Of a DNA stretch of 64,000 nt, positions 55,540-64,000 are shown piece after piece. The stretch covers positions 8,652,386 through 8,716,385 of the forward strand of contig NC_087063.1 of the NCBI RefSeq assembly GCF_963678635.1. The letters are read 5' to 3'. Within the stretch, counting starts at the first letter, position 1. Each line of letters starts with the position of its first letter. Both the position numbers and the translations under genes were made by a program. The notes below the pieces were generated by a model. That model searched no databases and was not told the DNA's origin. It worked only from the letters and a program-made list of their open reading frames with translations. Origin of the DNA: Symsagittifera roscoffensis. Lineage: Eukaryota; Xenacoelomorpha; Acoela; Convolutidae.

Positions 55540-56361
55540 TCACAGACTCTTTTGTTTCGATTCCAAATACTCCTTAACTGATGCGAATCCTAACATCAGG
55601 CTAGTTGAAGCAATAGTTTTTGGGAGTTCATTCAAGTTCCTTTTTACTCTACAAACATTGCACTGACATTCGCCTCTGCAAGAAGGACACGTCCACACTT
55701 TATTCTTTAGTGCTTCGACTGCGTCTTCATTGTACCATAAACTTAAACACACTCCACAAATTGACCCCCGACCTTTCGAACAGCCATCAGAAAGACAAAT
55801 CGTTTTCGTATCCGAAGATTTCACTCGACACTGATGACAAGCAGTCTCTGAGTATCCATTTTTGGGCATCGTTTCTTTCTCGGTCGCCGTTTTGCAAACA
55901 CGTGAAATCATTTCACTGGTAACTAGAGTACCCGTATTCGATTTTCTGGGCTTTTTAGCTGACAAGCTATGTCTTTGCGGACTCGGAGAATTTACTTTGC
56001 TGTTTAGAGAAACATTCGTTTTAGATTTCCGAGGAGATATTGCTTCGGACTTGGGCAAGAAAAAAGAGCTTTTTCTCAAGACTAAATTCTTAGATTTCTT
56101 CTGCGATTGAAACCTAGATTTCTCTGTCGAACTTTCGTGTGCATCGGGATCATTTTCTTTATCTTTGCTTGGAGTCAAGACGTTCTCGTCGTTTTCGACA
56201 TAATCAGCTGGAAACGAAAACATATCTGCAAAATTGCTAGCGGCCGAATCTAACTTGTTTACAGACTTCTTTTTCTTGGATATTGGTCCCAATTTCGTTT
56301 TAGAACTTCCAGCTACAATAAGTGAGTTGGTTGAATCTGAGACATCAGCGGTTATTTTCAT
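55540..56361 (-). CDS. CDCA7-like zinc finger protein
   Basis: 273 residues in one exon from ATG 56359-56361. Residues 1-170 are basic, Ser/Lys-rich and disordered, with several SP sites (SPRK, SPSPQR). Residues 171-270 are the CDCA7 R1-type 4CXXC zinc finger: C175, C178 (ACHQCR), C189, C194, C202, C205 (ICGVC), C225, C228 (WTCPSCRG), then C232, C234, C237 (CQCNVC). A C-terminal helix follows, GFASVKEYLESKQ, matching the end of the family domain. CDCA7 recruits the remodeller HELLS to chromatin and supports maintenance DNA methylation; the zinc finger reads hemimethylated DNA. Shorter than the human protein (about 370 residues) through a reduced N terminus. An acceptor-like TTTCAAG precedes the ATG by about 9 nt. 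Nuclear. CDCA7 versus CDCA7L cannot be separated. Confidence 0.92.
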   Translation of the reverse strand: MKITADVSDSTNSLIVAGSSKTKLGPISKKKKSVNKLDSAASNFADMFSFPADYVENDENVLTPSKDKENDPDAHESSTEKSRFQSQKKSKNLVLRKSSFFLPKSEAISPRKSKTNVSLNSKVNSPSPQRHSLSAKKPRKSNTGTLVTSEMISRVCKTATEKETMPKNGYSETACHQCRVKSSDTKTICLSDGCSKGRGSICGVCLSLWYNEDAVEALKNKVWTCPSCRGECQCNVCRVKRNLNELPKTIASTSLMLGFASVKEYLESKQKSL

Positions 56362-56370
56362 ATTGGAAAT

Positions 56371-56372
56371 CT
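56371..56372 (-). promoter_or_regulatory. Splice-acceptor-like AG before CDCA7-like gene
   Basis: Minus strand ATTCTTTCAAG ends about 9 nt before the ATG. Confidence 0.4.
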
Positions 56373-56379
56373 TGAAAGA

Positions 56380-57040
56380 ATAAGAATAATGAAGTTAGTT
56401 TAATTGGAGCGAATCGAAACTATCAATTTGACATTGCGCATTTAGACCATCTCAAGTGAACTCAAGTGTAGCGTGTTGACAGAGGGGGTACTATTTTTCG
56501 GCAGTTGCCATATCTGACAGAACAACTCTAAAAAACTTCCAAAAGCGACTTTTTTTAAAGTTGTCTAAAAAAACTCCACAAAAAATTCTCAAAAACGGAT
56601 TTTTTTTCAATAAAAATAGCCTGCAGCTTAGGAACATATATTAATTATGGCTATTGTGAGGTTTCGATCCAAAAAAAAAAATCAAAATTGTTGTGACCTA
56701 AAAGATGGCTTACAACAATTATCAACCCCCATTCGTCAAAAAAATACCGTGCCGGCCACATCCATGGTTTAATTAGTACACACACAACCTAAACGCGCAA
56801 CTTTGCTACTTTGAATGGAAAATTGAACTGCACGTACCACAATGGCATTTCATCTAATAACACCAGTAACGTAAGCTTGAGTCGCATTAAGACTTGGGCA
56901 GACTCGTTTTTTGATGACTCATTTCGACTCATACTCCAACTATTTTCAAACGAAAAAAAACACTGGTTTATGAAAAGTGAACTCAAACTAAACAACTAAC
57001 TAAACAAAATATGACTCTTTTCAATTTAGAACACAGCGGT
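56380..57040. other. Spacer between CDCA7-like and DNA polymerase beta genes
   Basis: AT-rich, with T-runs. No gene. Both neighbours are on the minus strand, and a gap of nearly 690 nt is too long for a typical tight operon. Confidence 0.4.
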
Positions 57041-57046
57041 TCTAAA

Positions 57047-58066
57047 CTAAGCCGCGCGTTCCTTTGGAGATTTGAATGGATAATTTATAATCTCAAATAT
57101 TTCCTGTTCACTAGTGACAGGAATCGGTTCTCCCGCAACTCCTGTGCTTCCTATGGGCCTTATCGAATACTCGTTCAGAGTAAAGCCCTGCTCCAGTGCG
57201 TGTGCTCTCATAGTCTTATTAAACAGGTCACTTCCAGTGAAATACAGAAGAGCAAAGTAGTACTGGCCTTTAGGGAGCACCCTGATATCCAGCCTTCGAT
57301 GCTTGAACACTTCACCATTTTCATCTGGCAACTTACACACAGCCGCAAGTTTTGAACCACCCAATGCCAGAACATCTGTTATGAACCCGTCGTTTTTTAA
57401 TTGTTCGACTATTTGATTTAAAAAAGGATCGCTTTTCTTTGAAGGCGAACCTGCAGTGCTTAAAGGATGTGTGACCAAAATATCGATATCTCCACACGTT
57501 TCAGCGCCGCGTCTAAAACTACCGCAAAGTTCCGCCGAAAATTTAATATCGACTTTCAAAATATATTTGAGCAGTTTATCATTCCACTTTAACATTTCGG
57601 AGCGCGGAATTCTTTCTTCAAACTCGTCCAAATATTCAAGTCCAATTTTTTGATGATGATTCAGCAAATGAGCATTCTTTTTCAGATCCTCGAGTGTTTT
57701 TATATTATTTTCAGTAACTAGTTTTCTCGCATTTGTTGGTCCGATTCCTGAAACTCGAGTTAACTCAGTAATAGCAGCTGCGTTGTCATCTTTCTTGATT
57801 TTGTTCAGTTTTTCAAGAGTTCCAGTTTTCAGAAACTCTTCAAGTTTCAGTCCGATTTGTTTACCAACACCTGGAATTTGCATGGCTTCTTGCATGTTTG
57901 TCAGCTTCGTTGGGTGCTTAGAAATAGCACTCGCTGCTTTCTTGTAAGCATTTGCTTTGAAAGTATTGTTTTCGACTGTCCGCTCAAAAACCGAAAGTTC
58001 GTTCAGAACTTCACAGAAGTCGTGATTCGGATTTTCGTCCGTATTAATTAATTTACGTTTACTCAT
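57047..58066 (-). CDS. POLB: DNA polymerase beta (family X, base excision repair)
   Basis: 339 residues in one exon; human POLB has 335. Residues 1-90 form the 8-kDa dRP lyase domain with a helix-hairpin-helix (IPGVGKQIG) and the Schiff-base lysine at K74 (K72 in human). A second helix-hairpin-helix (RVSGIGPTNARKL) is at 104-116. The polymerase nucleotidyltransferase core has CGSFRRGAE (181-189), catalytic Asp193 and Asp195 (CGDIDILVTHP), and Asp260 (HRRLDIRVL). The YFTGS steric-gate region and RAHALEQGF are followed by a C terminus matching the family end. All catalytic residues are present. Role: short-patch gap filling and 5'-deoxyribose phosphate removal in nuclear base excision repair. 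The ATG directly follows TATCGTTTTCAG, an acceptor-like site with zero spacing. Lack of introns is notable, as vertebrate POLB has many. Confidence 0.97.
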   Translation of the reverse strand: MSKRKLINTDENPNHDFCEVLNELSVFERTVENNTFKANAYKKAASAISKHPTKLTNMQEAMQIPGVGKQIGLKLEEFLKTGTLEKLNKIKKDDNAAAITELTRVSGIGPTNARKLVTENNIKTLEDLKKNAHLLNHHQKIGLEYLDEFEERIPRSEMLKWNDKLLKYILKVDIKFSAELCGSFRRGAETCGDIDILVTHPLSTAGSPSKKSDPFLNQIVEQLKNDGFITDVLALGGSKLAAVCKLPDENGEVFKHRRLDIRVLPKGQYYFALLYFTGSDLFNKTMRAHALEQGFTLNEYSIRPIGSTGVAGEPIPVTSEQEIFEIINYPFKSPKERAA

Positions 58067-58068
58067 CT
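58067..58068 (-). promoter_or_regulatory. Splice-acceptor-like AG immediately before POLB ATG
   Basis: TATCGTTTTCAG|ATGAG on the minus strand; the putative acceptor abuts the start codon. Confidence 0.5.
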
Positions 58069-58079
58069 GAAAACGATAG

Positions 58080-58885
58080 CGTTTTCTTCAATGATAGATG
58101 ATTTATTTTTCCGAAAAAAATCAGACTTGAAAAAATGCTTTTTTTTGTAGCTTAGTGGGAAGTCGAAACATCAAATCATTCAAAAGGAAAATCGCTGGGC
58201 TCAAGTTAATTACCGTTATTTCTAAGCAATAGCGGAACTTGGGGGGGGGGGATTGTCAAGGAGACGCCTTTAGTTAGGGATTCAATCTCCTGGCAACCCC
58301 GTTAGTGCTGCTTTAGGACACCCCTTTTTGGTCAACCAACCCTTCAACTTTACTAAATTGCATTGAGCGCTGGATATTTTCTTAGAGGCGACTAAGATAG
58401 AAGCCAGCTAGTCAAAAATGAGCATATACGCATCCCTATAAAAAGCTTTTATTTATACTGATACCGCTGATCGTATTTCCTCTCTGTGTTTTTAGTAAAA
58501 GATAGTCTTTCAGTCGATTGTCCTAGATTTTTGGGATATTCCTTCAGTCGGTTTTGGGGTGTGCACTTCCAAAGGAATCTGGATGAAGTGTTCTGGATGA
58601 TTTTGCTCCTTTGAAATTCAAAAGAAAAGTACAAAGCACGCGGGCAGTTTGGTTCACCAACAGGCTCGCAAATCTGAGAAACGAGCAAAATATAGCTCAC
58701 AGCAAGTGGAAAATCAGTCCGCAGGTTCCGAGTTCGGACAAGCTTTCAAAATTTTCAAACCACCAGCAAAACACTTAAAAAATGACATTCCAAATATTGT
58801 CAGACCGAATATTAAAAATATTCCGTTCTCGATGTATCTAAAAATTGTCAATACCGTAGAAGTATCGAAAATTTAAATTACAAGC
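58080..58885. other. Upstream of POLB, no gene recognised
   Basis: A G-run of 11 at 58241-58251. The open frames at 58449-58876 have no domain, and part may be the 5' portion of the LINE remnant that follows. Confidence 0.35.
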
Positions 58886-58889
58886 TTTC

Positions 58890-59340
58890 CTCCGGTGATG
58901 ACTACATCAGTAAGATAATTGTCAAAATTTCAGCAACGGTTGTAACACCCTATTTAGCCTTTTAGATCAACCTTTATTTTTTGAAAGGCGTGTTTCCGAA
59001 ATAACTTTGCAAAGCAAAAATGTTTCCTCTATACAAAGAAGGATGAACATAATTACTGACCTATCTCTTCTGATTGTTTAGAGCAAAATATATGAGAGAG
59101 CAATGCACAATCGCATGTATTAATACCTTGAGAAATTGCCTAGAATGCTATTTTCTGAGCAATATGGTTTCCGCAATAAGCACAGCACAATTGATGAATT
59201 AGCAGAATTAACCCGAGAAAATGATATTCCGAACATCAACTGGTGAAATTGACAACTTTTTCTTGAAATTTATAAAAGCCGTTGACACTATCGACCACAA
59301 AATACTAACTTACAACTGGGAAAAGCATTGTTTTCGCGGC
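58890..59340 (+). pseudogene. LINE (non-LTR) reverse transcriptase remnant
   Basis: Broken frames on the plus strand give CR1/jockey-type RT phrases: FPLYKEG (about 59022), SEQYGFRNKHSTIDELAEL (about 59155-59210) and FLKFIKAVDTIDHKI (about 59263-59305). Several stops and shifts, so not coding. Confidence 0.7.
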
Positions 59341-61150
59341 AAATGTTTAGATTGATTGAAATCATAGCTCACTATAGGGTTTAAAGTTTAAAGTTCGGTT
59401 AGTTTTATGTCTAAGTTTTTTGATAAAGAAATGAAAAAAAAACATAAGAAACGCCGTATCTCGAAAACCAAAATGAATTGAGCAGTCATACTTAGACGCC
59501 AGATTTGCAACCCCTCAATGTACCCTGAAAGCACCCCAGTATAATCTTGAGACTTTCCAATTTATTTAATTAAATTGTGAAACAAAAATTTTGATGGTTT
59601 CACGTTGCGAAAATAGGAAAAAATAGGACTTGAGTAAACTTTTGAACCCTTGCAATGTCTTGGCTTTTTAACAGAACATAGGTACTCGAAAACAGAACAA
59701 CATGTGTCAAATGAAACTTCTTAAGCATTTATATATACGATATAGAAACTCTTGTTAAATATGCAAAAAATACGTTGAAAAAGTTTAAACATGAAAACAT
59801 ATGGACTTTTTAAACATGTCAACTTAGGGACTTCTTAAACATGTGTAACAAGAACCGCCAATTAAATAATAGAAAAGATACATGCCGGCACGTTAAACCG
59901 TTGAGTGATTATTTAGATATTTATATTGATTGCAAGTTCTCATTAGTGAGTTCCATTCTCATTACTGATTTCGTTAAAATGAAACTTGAAAAACAATGTG
60001 GAAAAGTTTCACAATGAAGGCTTTATTAACCAACATACCAGCTATAAGACTACTACTGTAGTAATATTGTTCCTATTTTACAGCATGGTATTCTGATTTA
60101 CTGATGTTTCGGTTTTACTATTTTGAAAAAAAATTTCGTTTTGCAAAAAAAAATAAAGTTTTTTTTTCGAAAACAGCAAGATCACTGTGCCAAAACAACA
60201 TGCTGACTGTATTTGAGTATCATATCTACCAAGCTTTGAAATTTGTTCTCAAATCTCAAAAAAAATTTGTATTGTGAATGTTTTTTCAATGAATTGATCA
60301 CTTTTCAACATTCTAAGAAAATTACAAGACAATCCAGTACTAATTTACTCTCGAAACCTTTTTGAAACGGAAAGTTGAAAGATTCTCGGTACAGCATAAA
60401 GCTTGCAAGTTATATGCCAATTTGAAAACACTAAATTTGCTGCCAGCAGAAATTGAATATAGTACTTTAAGTGAAATATCGCGTTTTTACCATAAATTCA
60501 AAACTTCGTTTTTAAATCAAAATAGGGAATTTTATTTATATTTTTATATATATTTTTGTTTTTTATTTTATTTTCTTGTAGGTTTTATAAATATGTATGT
60601 ATAAAACCTGCAACAAAAATTAACCCATGGTTCAAATGCTGCTGGACATTCAAGATGCCAGCTAGTAGATACTATCGTAGTAAAAATGGTTCCTATCTTA
60701 CGGGATGGGATTCTGGTTAACAGAATTTGCAGTTTCACACAAATAAATGGGTCAAATGCTTCTGAAAATTCATGACGGAAAAATGCCCTTTTAAAACGTT
60801 TTAGTTTTCGAGATATCCCAGTTTTCAGAAAAATTTTGAAGTTGTCTCAATAAAAAAAGCTCCAAATACCTCAATTATATCATCTCATACAAAATAGCAA
60901 TGTTACATCAAGTAGCAGATAGATGTGAACACCAGTTTGCCCGACGTCGAGTCATTCAACGGTATGATTTTTCTATATTTAAAAAAAATGTATTGCATAG
61001 CTCGGACGAAATTCTCCGACGGATAAAAGGAGCAAAAATTAATAATGAAAGTGAAACGTGCCGAAATATCGTCGTTTTCTTAACCAATCTAAGTTATTAC
61101 AAAGATGATGAGTACATTTTTCCAAACTAACCGCCTCCTTAGAGCAAAAT
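59341..61150 (+). pseudogene. Probable 3' remainder of the LINE and degraded flank
   Basis: The frame at 60362-60604 contains LKTLNLLPAEIEYSTLSEIS, like the C-terminal end of such RTs. Otherwise AT-rich with no gene; TCCTATTTTACAGCATGGTATTCTG-like phrases repeat near 60070 and 60690. An open frame at 60900-61130 is unassigned. Confidence 0.4.
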
Positions 61151-61151
61151 T

Positions 61152-61800
61152 TACAGAGGCGAAGCTATGCATCGCAAACACTTGCAAGAACAAGACTAAA
61201 AAGCAGCTCTACCAAGTGAAATAAGAAACAGTAAAACTAAGCCTCCAATTAGCTAGAACACGTTTATTTGTAGGACTCGAATCTGCGATCTACTGCAATT
61301 ACGAGATTTTGAGTCTCACGCACTACCCACTCAGCCACACAAGCTGAACAACCAACAAACACTATTCATGAATAAAGCAGCTACATATGCTAAACAATTG
61401 CCAAAACCATTCAGCAAAAGTAGCACCAAATAGACTCAATTTTGCAGGTAATAATTTGGAAGATAACAACTGAAGGCATCCACACTAAATTTGCATGTAA
61501 CAAATCGCAAAGCATGAAGCCACATTATGTATAAATTATGCATTTCAAAAAATTGCGAGATAAATTGAGTTTAAAATTTCTGAAATCGAGTTTTCATTAT
61601 TGTTATGTTGTTTCAAACAAATCACTTTTTCCGGTTTATTTGATGAATTAAAAATGCATCAACTGTGTTAACTTGTTATTATTCGAATGTCAAAGCACAT
61701 GTATTAAAAACTGTACAGGTGCCCCAAAAGTGGCACCAAAATTTGCGACTTAGGTTGGGAGAAAAAGAAGGTCCGTACTAAGAAGCTTCGCAAGTGTAAA
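61152..61800 (-). mobile_element. tRNA-derived SINE-like element, copy 3
   Basis: Starts ACAGAGGCGAAGCTATGC and ends TTGCGACTTAGGTTGG...AAGCTTCGCAAG. On the minus strand 61350-61265 reads TGGCTGAGTGGGTAG (A box) and GCAGATTCGAGTCC (B box), the best-preserved tRNA-like promoter of the family. Confidence 0.65.
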
Positions 61801-61995
61801 AATAATTTCGTTTCTGGCAAGGGTTAAAAACTGTTAGATTTCAACGTTTTCTTCCATTCATAGCATCTCCACTTCATTATCACAATTCAATTTCTTCATT
61901 CATGCAACGCAGAAATATTTGTGCTTTAGAAATTCGATAATTACAAAGAGTTAAGGCCGAATTGTACAACAAGCATTAAAATAATAGACATCAAT

Positions 61996-63115
61996 TTATA
62001 GAACAAACGGTTCAACATTTATCTCAAGCACCGAGCAAGGATAAATAAGGTCGAAATTTTTCAGTACACTCGGGTGAATCACTCCTACCATTCCTAACGT
62101 ATGGGTCGATTTCTTCTCTTCGCTTCCATCTGGACTCCAACTACATACAACCTCTGCGCATCGACCAGGGAAAAACAATGTGTCATCCGCTTCTTTGATG
62201 ACATAATCTCCATTTTTGACCTCTAGAAGTTGCATTACTCTGTCCAATAGTCCGTGGATGACTTCGAAACCACTAGTTTTGCCGTAGAATATAGCAGCCA
62301 GTCTTCGTTCGTTTCTGGCACCGACGTCTTTCGTGGAGTCCAGCAGTACGACGTCTGAGAGTTCGAACAGTTTGAGAGGAAGCGGCATTTTGCGGTTGCT
62401 CGAAACTGTTTTCAGCAGACCGGGGATCAAAGATGTACGCACAACCTACAAAAATAACAACACTAAAATAGAACAGACATTTTATAACCTCGGCGTAGAA
62501 CCCAATGGCGTATCTAAAACTATAAATACTCCAAAACAGCGACAGGACACTTTACTGCTCAGCCAAAATAATTAAATCCGAACAACTACCAGCATAACAT
62601 TGCCAAAAGTAGCTATAAAAACTAGTAAAGAATTATGACCATGAGAAAACTGGTTGGAAACTTTCCAATGTCGTTCGAATCACGACTGTAACGGCTTTGA
62701 TCAGAAAAATCACTCGAACCATTCCAATGATTATTTCTGGCACCTGATTTTGCGTGAAAAAAAAAAAAACAAACAAAAAGACCCAAAGACAAAGTTCCTC
62801 TTCAATTTCATTCGTCGGAACAATAAGTTAAAAACGTTTTTAAGCATAGGCGAATCATTTAGAGCTTGATTCAGACCGAAAGTTTGATTTAAAACTTGCC
62901 TGGAATTCAAGAGTGGCTGGGTTTGAGATATGGACCGCATTCTCAATGGCCTTGTCCACATCCTCTTTACAAATACTGGAGGAGATGTCTGCGCGTGAAC
63001 AGAGTGAGAACGTGAACACTTCGGTGTAGCCAGCCATGGCCACATTCTCCTTCAACTTGTCACTCAGTTTGTTCACGGGTAGCTGATGGGCTACTGTGTT
63101 GGTAGACGGAAACAC
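61996..63115 (-). CDS. FARSB: Phenylalanyl-tRNA synthetase beta subunit, last two exons (5' part outside window)
   Basis: Exons 63115-62900 and 62445-61996, both phase 0, encode 72 and 149 residues corresponding to the C-terminal third of cytosolic PheRS beta (human about 589 residues). Seen: [33 protein letters not shown] joined to [14 protein letters not shown], then [43 protein letters not shown] and [11 protein letters not shown] before the stop. This is the beta-core (B6-B7) domain that packs against the catalytic alpha subunit in the (alpha-beta)2 enzyme, which charges tRNA-Phe in the cytoplasm. The 454-nt intron has donor CCAG|GCAAGT, a GC-AG intron, and acceptor ATTTTTGTAG. The next exon upstream was not found before the window edge. 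Confidence 0.95.
62446..62899 (-). other. GC-AG intron of FARSB
   Basis: Donor dinucleotide GC (CCAG|GCAAGT) with otherwise perfect consensus, acceptor TTATTTTTGTAG. Confidence 0.85.
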
Positions 63116-63448
63116 CTGAATACATTTGGTAGGTCATTGGCAAAAATCTCAATAGAAACACAAGCAAAAAAAAGCAAACATCAGCACGACGTCAAATATC
63201 ATTGGCACAGTTAGCATAAATTTCCTGGCGTGTTAAAAATTCTAAGAGCACAAAATTGAAGTTCGACGTTCTTTCTTTTCTGAAGAAAAGAAAGAAACAA
63301 AAAGATAACGTTTTAATTCATATAGTTAATTTGATGATGTTCAAAAAAACTATTCAATTTCAAAGAGTACTTTATTACACAAGTGAACCAGAAGTTATGC
63401 CAATTTTCAAAACAGATGCGAAGCGGAGAATAAAATTCGTTTCGTTAC

Positions 63449-63770
63449 CTTGTCTTTTGTTCTTCCCATTGCGATTAGCAAGGGTATTGCAACCGGGTAC
63501 TAGACTTTTCCATTTCAAAAATTTTGTTATCAGGACTCATATTAACTCATCTCCTGCTAGTACCTTAGTTAGCAATGAATTCAAATTTCTTAGCGTCTCC
63601 GGCACGCTTTAGTGTGCCGGAGACGCTAAGAAATTTGAATTCATTGCTAACTAAGGTACTAGCAGGAGATGAGTTAATATGAGTCCTGATAACAAAATTT
63701 TTGAAATGGAAAAGTCTAGTACCCGGTTGCAATACCCTTGCTAATCGCAATGGGAAGAACAAAAGACAAG
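63449..63770. repeat. Perfect palindrome, 157-bp arms, 8-nt loop
   Basis: Left arm 63449-63605, loop GCTTTAGT, right arm 63614-63770; I find no mismatch between the arms. It lies upstream of the FARSB exon at 63115, presumably within an intron. The phrase GTCTAGTACCCGG...GCAATACC is shared in diverged form with 47057 and 40240. It may be a young foldback insertion or an assembly or library artefact. Confidence 0.95.
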
Positions 63771-64000
63771 AAAAACTGCGACAATATTTACAAAAATATT
63801 GAATATTAAAAAAAACTACTTAAAAAAAATCACACATTGTCAAAGCGAGCTTCGCAACACTCGCGATACAACACAAACTTAGCATTGTAAGCTAGAAGAA
63901 AAAAAAATCAGACCGAAGTTTCCCAGTCGATTTTTTTCAAAATCGAAAAAAAACTACCTTTAAAAAACTTCACGCACTTGTCTTGAATGTCATCCAATTT
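63771..64000. other. Window end, repeat end copy
   Basis: CAAAGCGAGCTTCGCAACAC at about 63840 is another dispersed repeat end. The last about 45 bases on the minus strand are open, with a possible donor AAAG|GTAGTT, but do not match FARSB and are out of phase with it. Confidence 0.35.

Noticed and set aside
63256-63762. Identical peptides on both strands
   Set aside because: By-product of the perfect palindrome.
63955-64000. Further FARSB exon at the window edge
   Set aside because: Translation does not resemble the expected PheRS beta region and the splice phase does not fit.

Overview
The window is AT-rich, intron-containing nuclear DNA of a multicellular animal. The evidence is a BCL7 protein (a metazoan SWI/SNF subunit), a CDCA7-type zinc finger protein, eukaryotic cytosolic phenylalanyl-tRNA synthetase beta, DNA polymerase beta, TRIM-like B-box proteins, GT-AG (and one GC-AG) introns, and many animal-type transposon remnants. 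I cannot assign a phylum. Gene density is low, and most of the window is repeats of many ages.

Layout: 1-4148 is the 3' part of a Ty3/gypsy pol (+). It has a frame break and a substituted RNase H catalytic residue, and is followed to about 4900 by a polypurine tract and a possible 3' LTR. 4864-6990 is an old inverted-repeat region. 7297-7971 (+) is BCL7. 8640-21400 is gene-poor: degenerate tandem repeats, a 45-bp satellite (13636-14987) with a 404-bp higher-order period, a TA-flanked MITE and inverted-repeat elements. 22768-24447 (-) is an intact B-box gene, and 25350-27031 (-) is its tandem copy, broken by two one-base insertions. From 28580 upstream on the minus strand I assembled, from splice sites and reading phase alone, at least six consistent exons of a single-pass receptor-like gene with an FN3/cytokine-receptor-like ectodomain and a tyrosine-containing tail. 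Further candidate exons lie at 36953-37132 and 44880-45090. 38421-40220 is a 1.8-kb palindrome, 43217-44398 holds hAT-like elements, and 50056-53664 is a tandem duplication of a 1.8-kb repeat-rich unit. 55540-56361 (-) is CDCA7-like and 57047-58066 (-) is DNA polymerase beta. 58890-60600 holds LINE remnants. 61996-63115 (-) carries the last two exons of FARSB, with a perfect 157-bp-arm palindrome just upstream at 63449-63770.

The genes are not an operon or a pathway; they are ordinary housekeeping and chromatin genes plus lineage-specific families. Two things link them. Four complete genes are intronless yet carry a 3' splice acceptor 0-22 nt before their ATG, which suggests spliced-leader trans-splicing or 5'-UTR introns. 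A few repeat families recur across the intergenic and intronic DNA: ends with a GCGAAGC...GCTTCGC core, tRNA-derived SINEs, a TATATAAG-containing family, and degenerate tandem arrays of about 190 bp.
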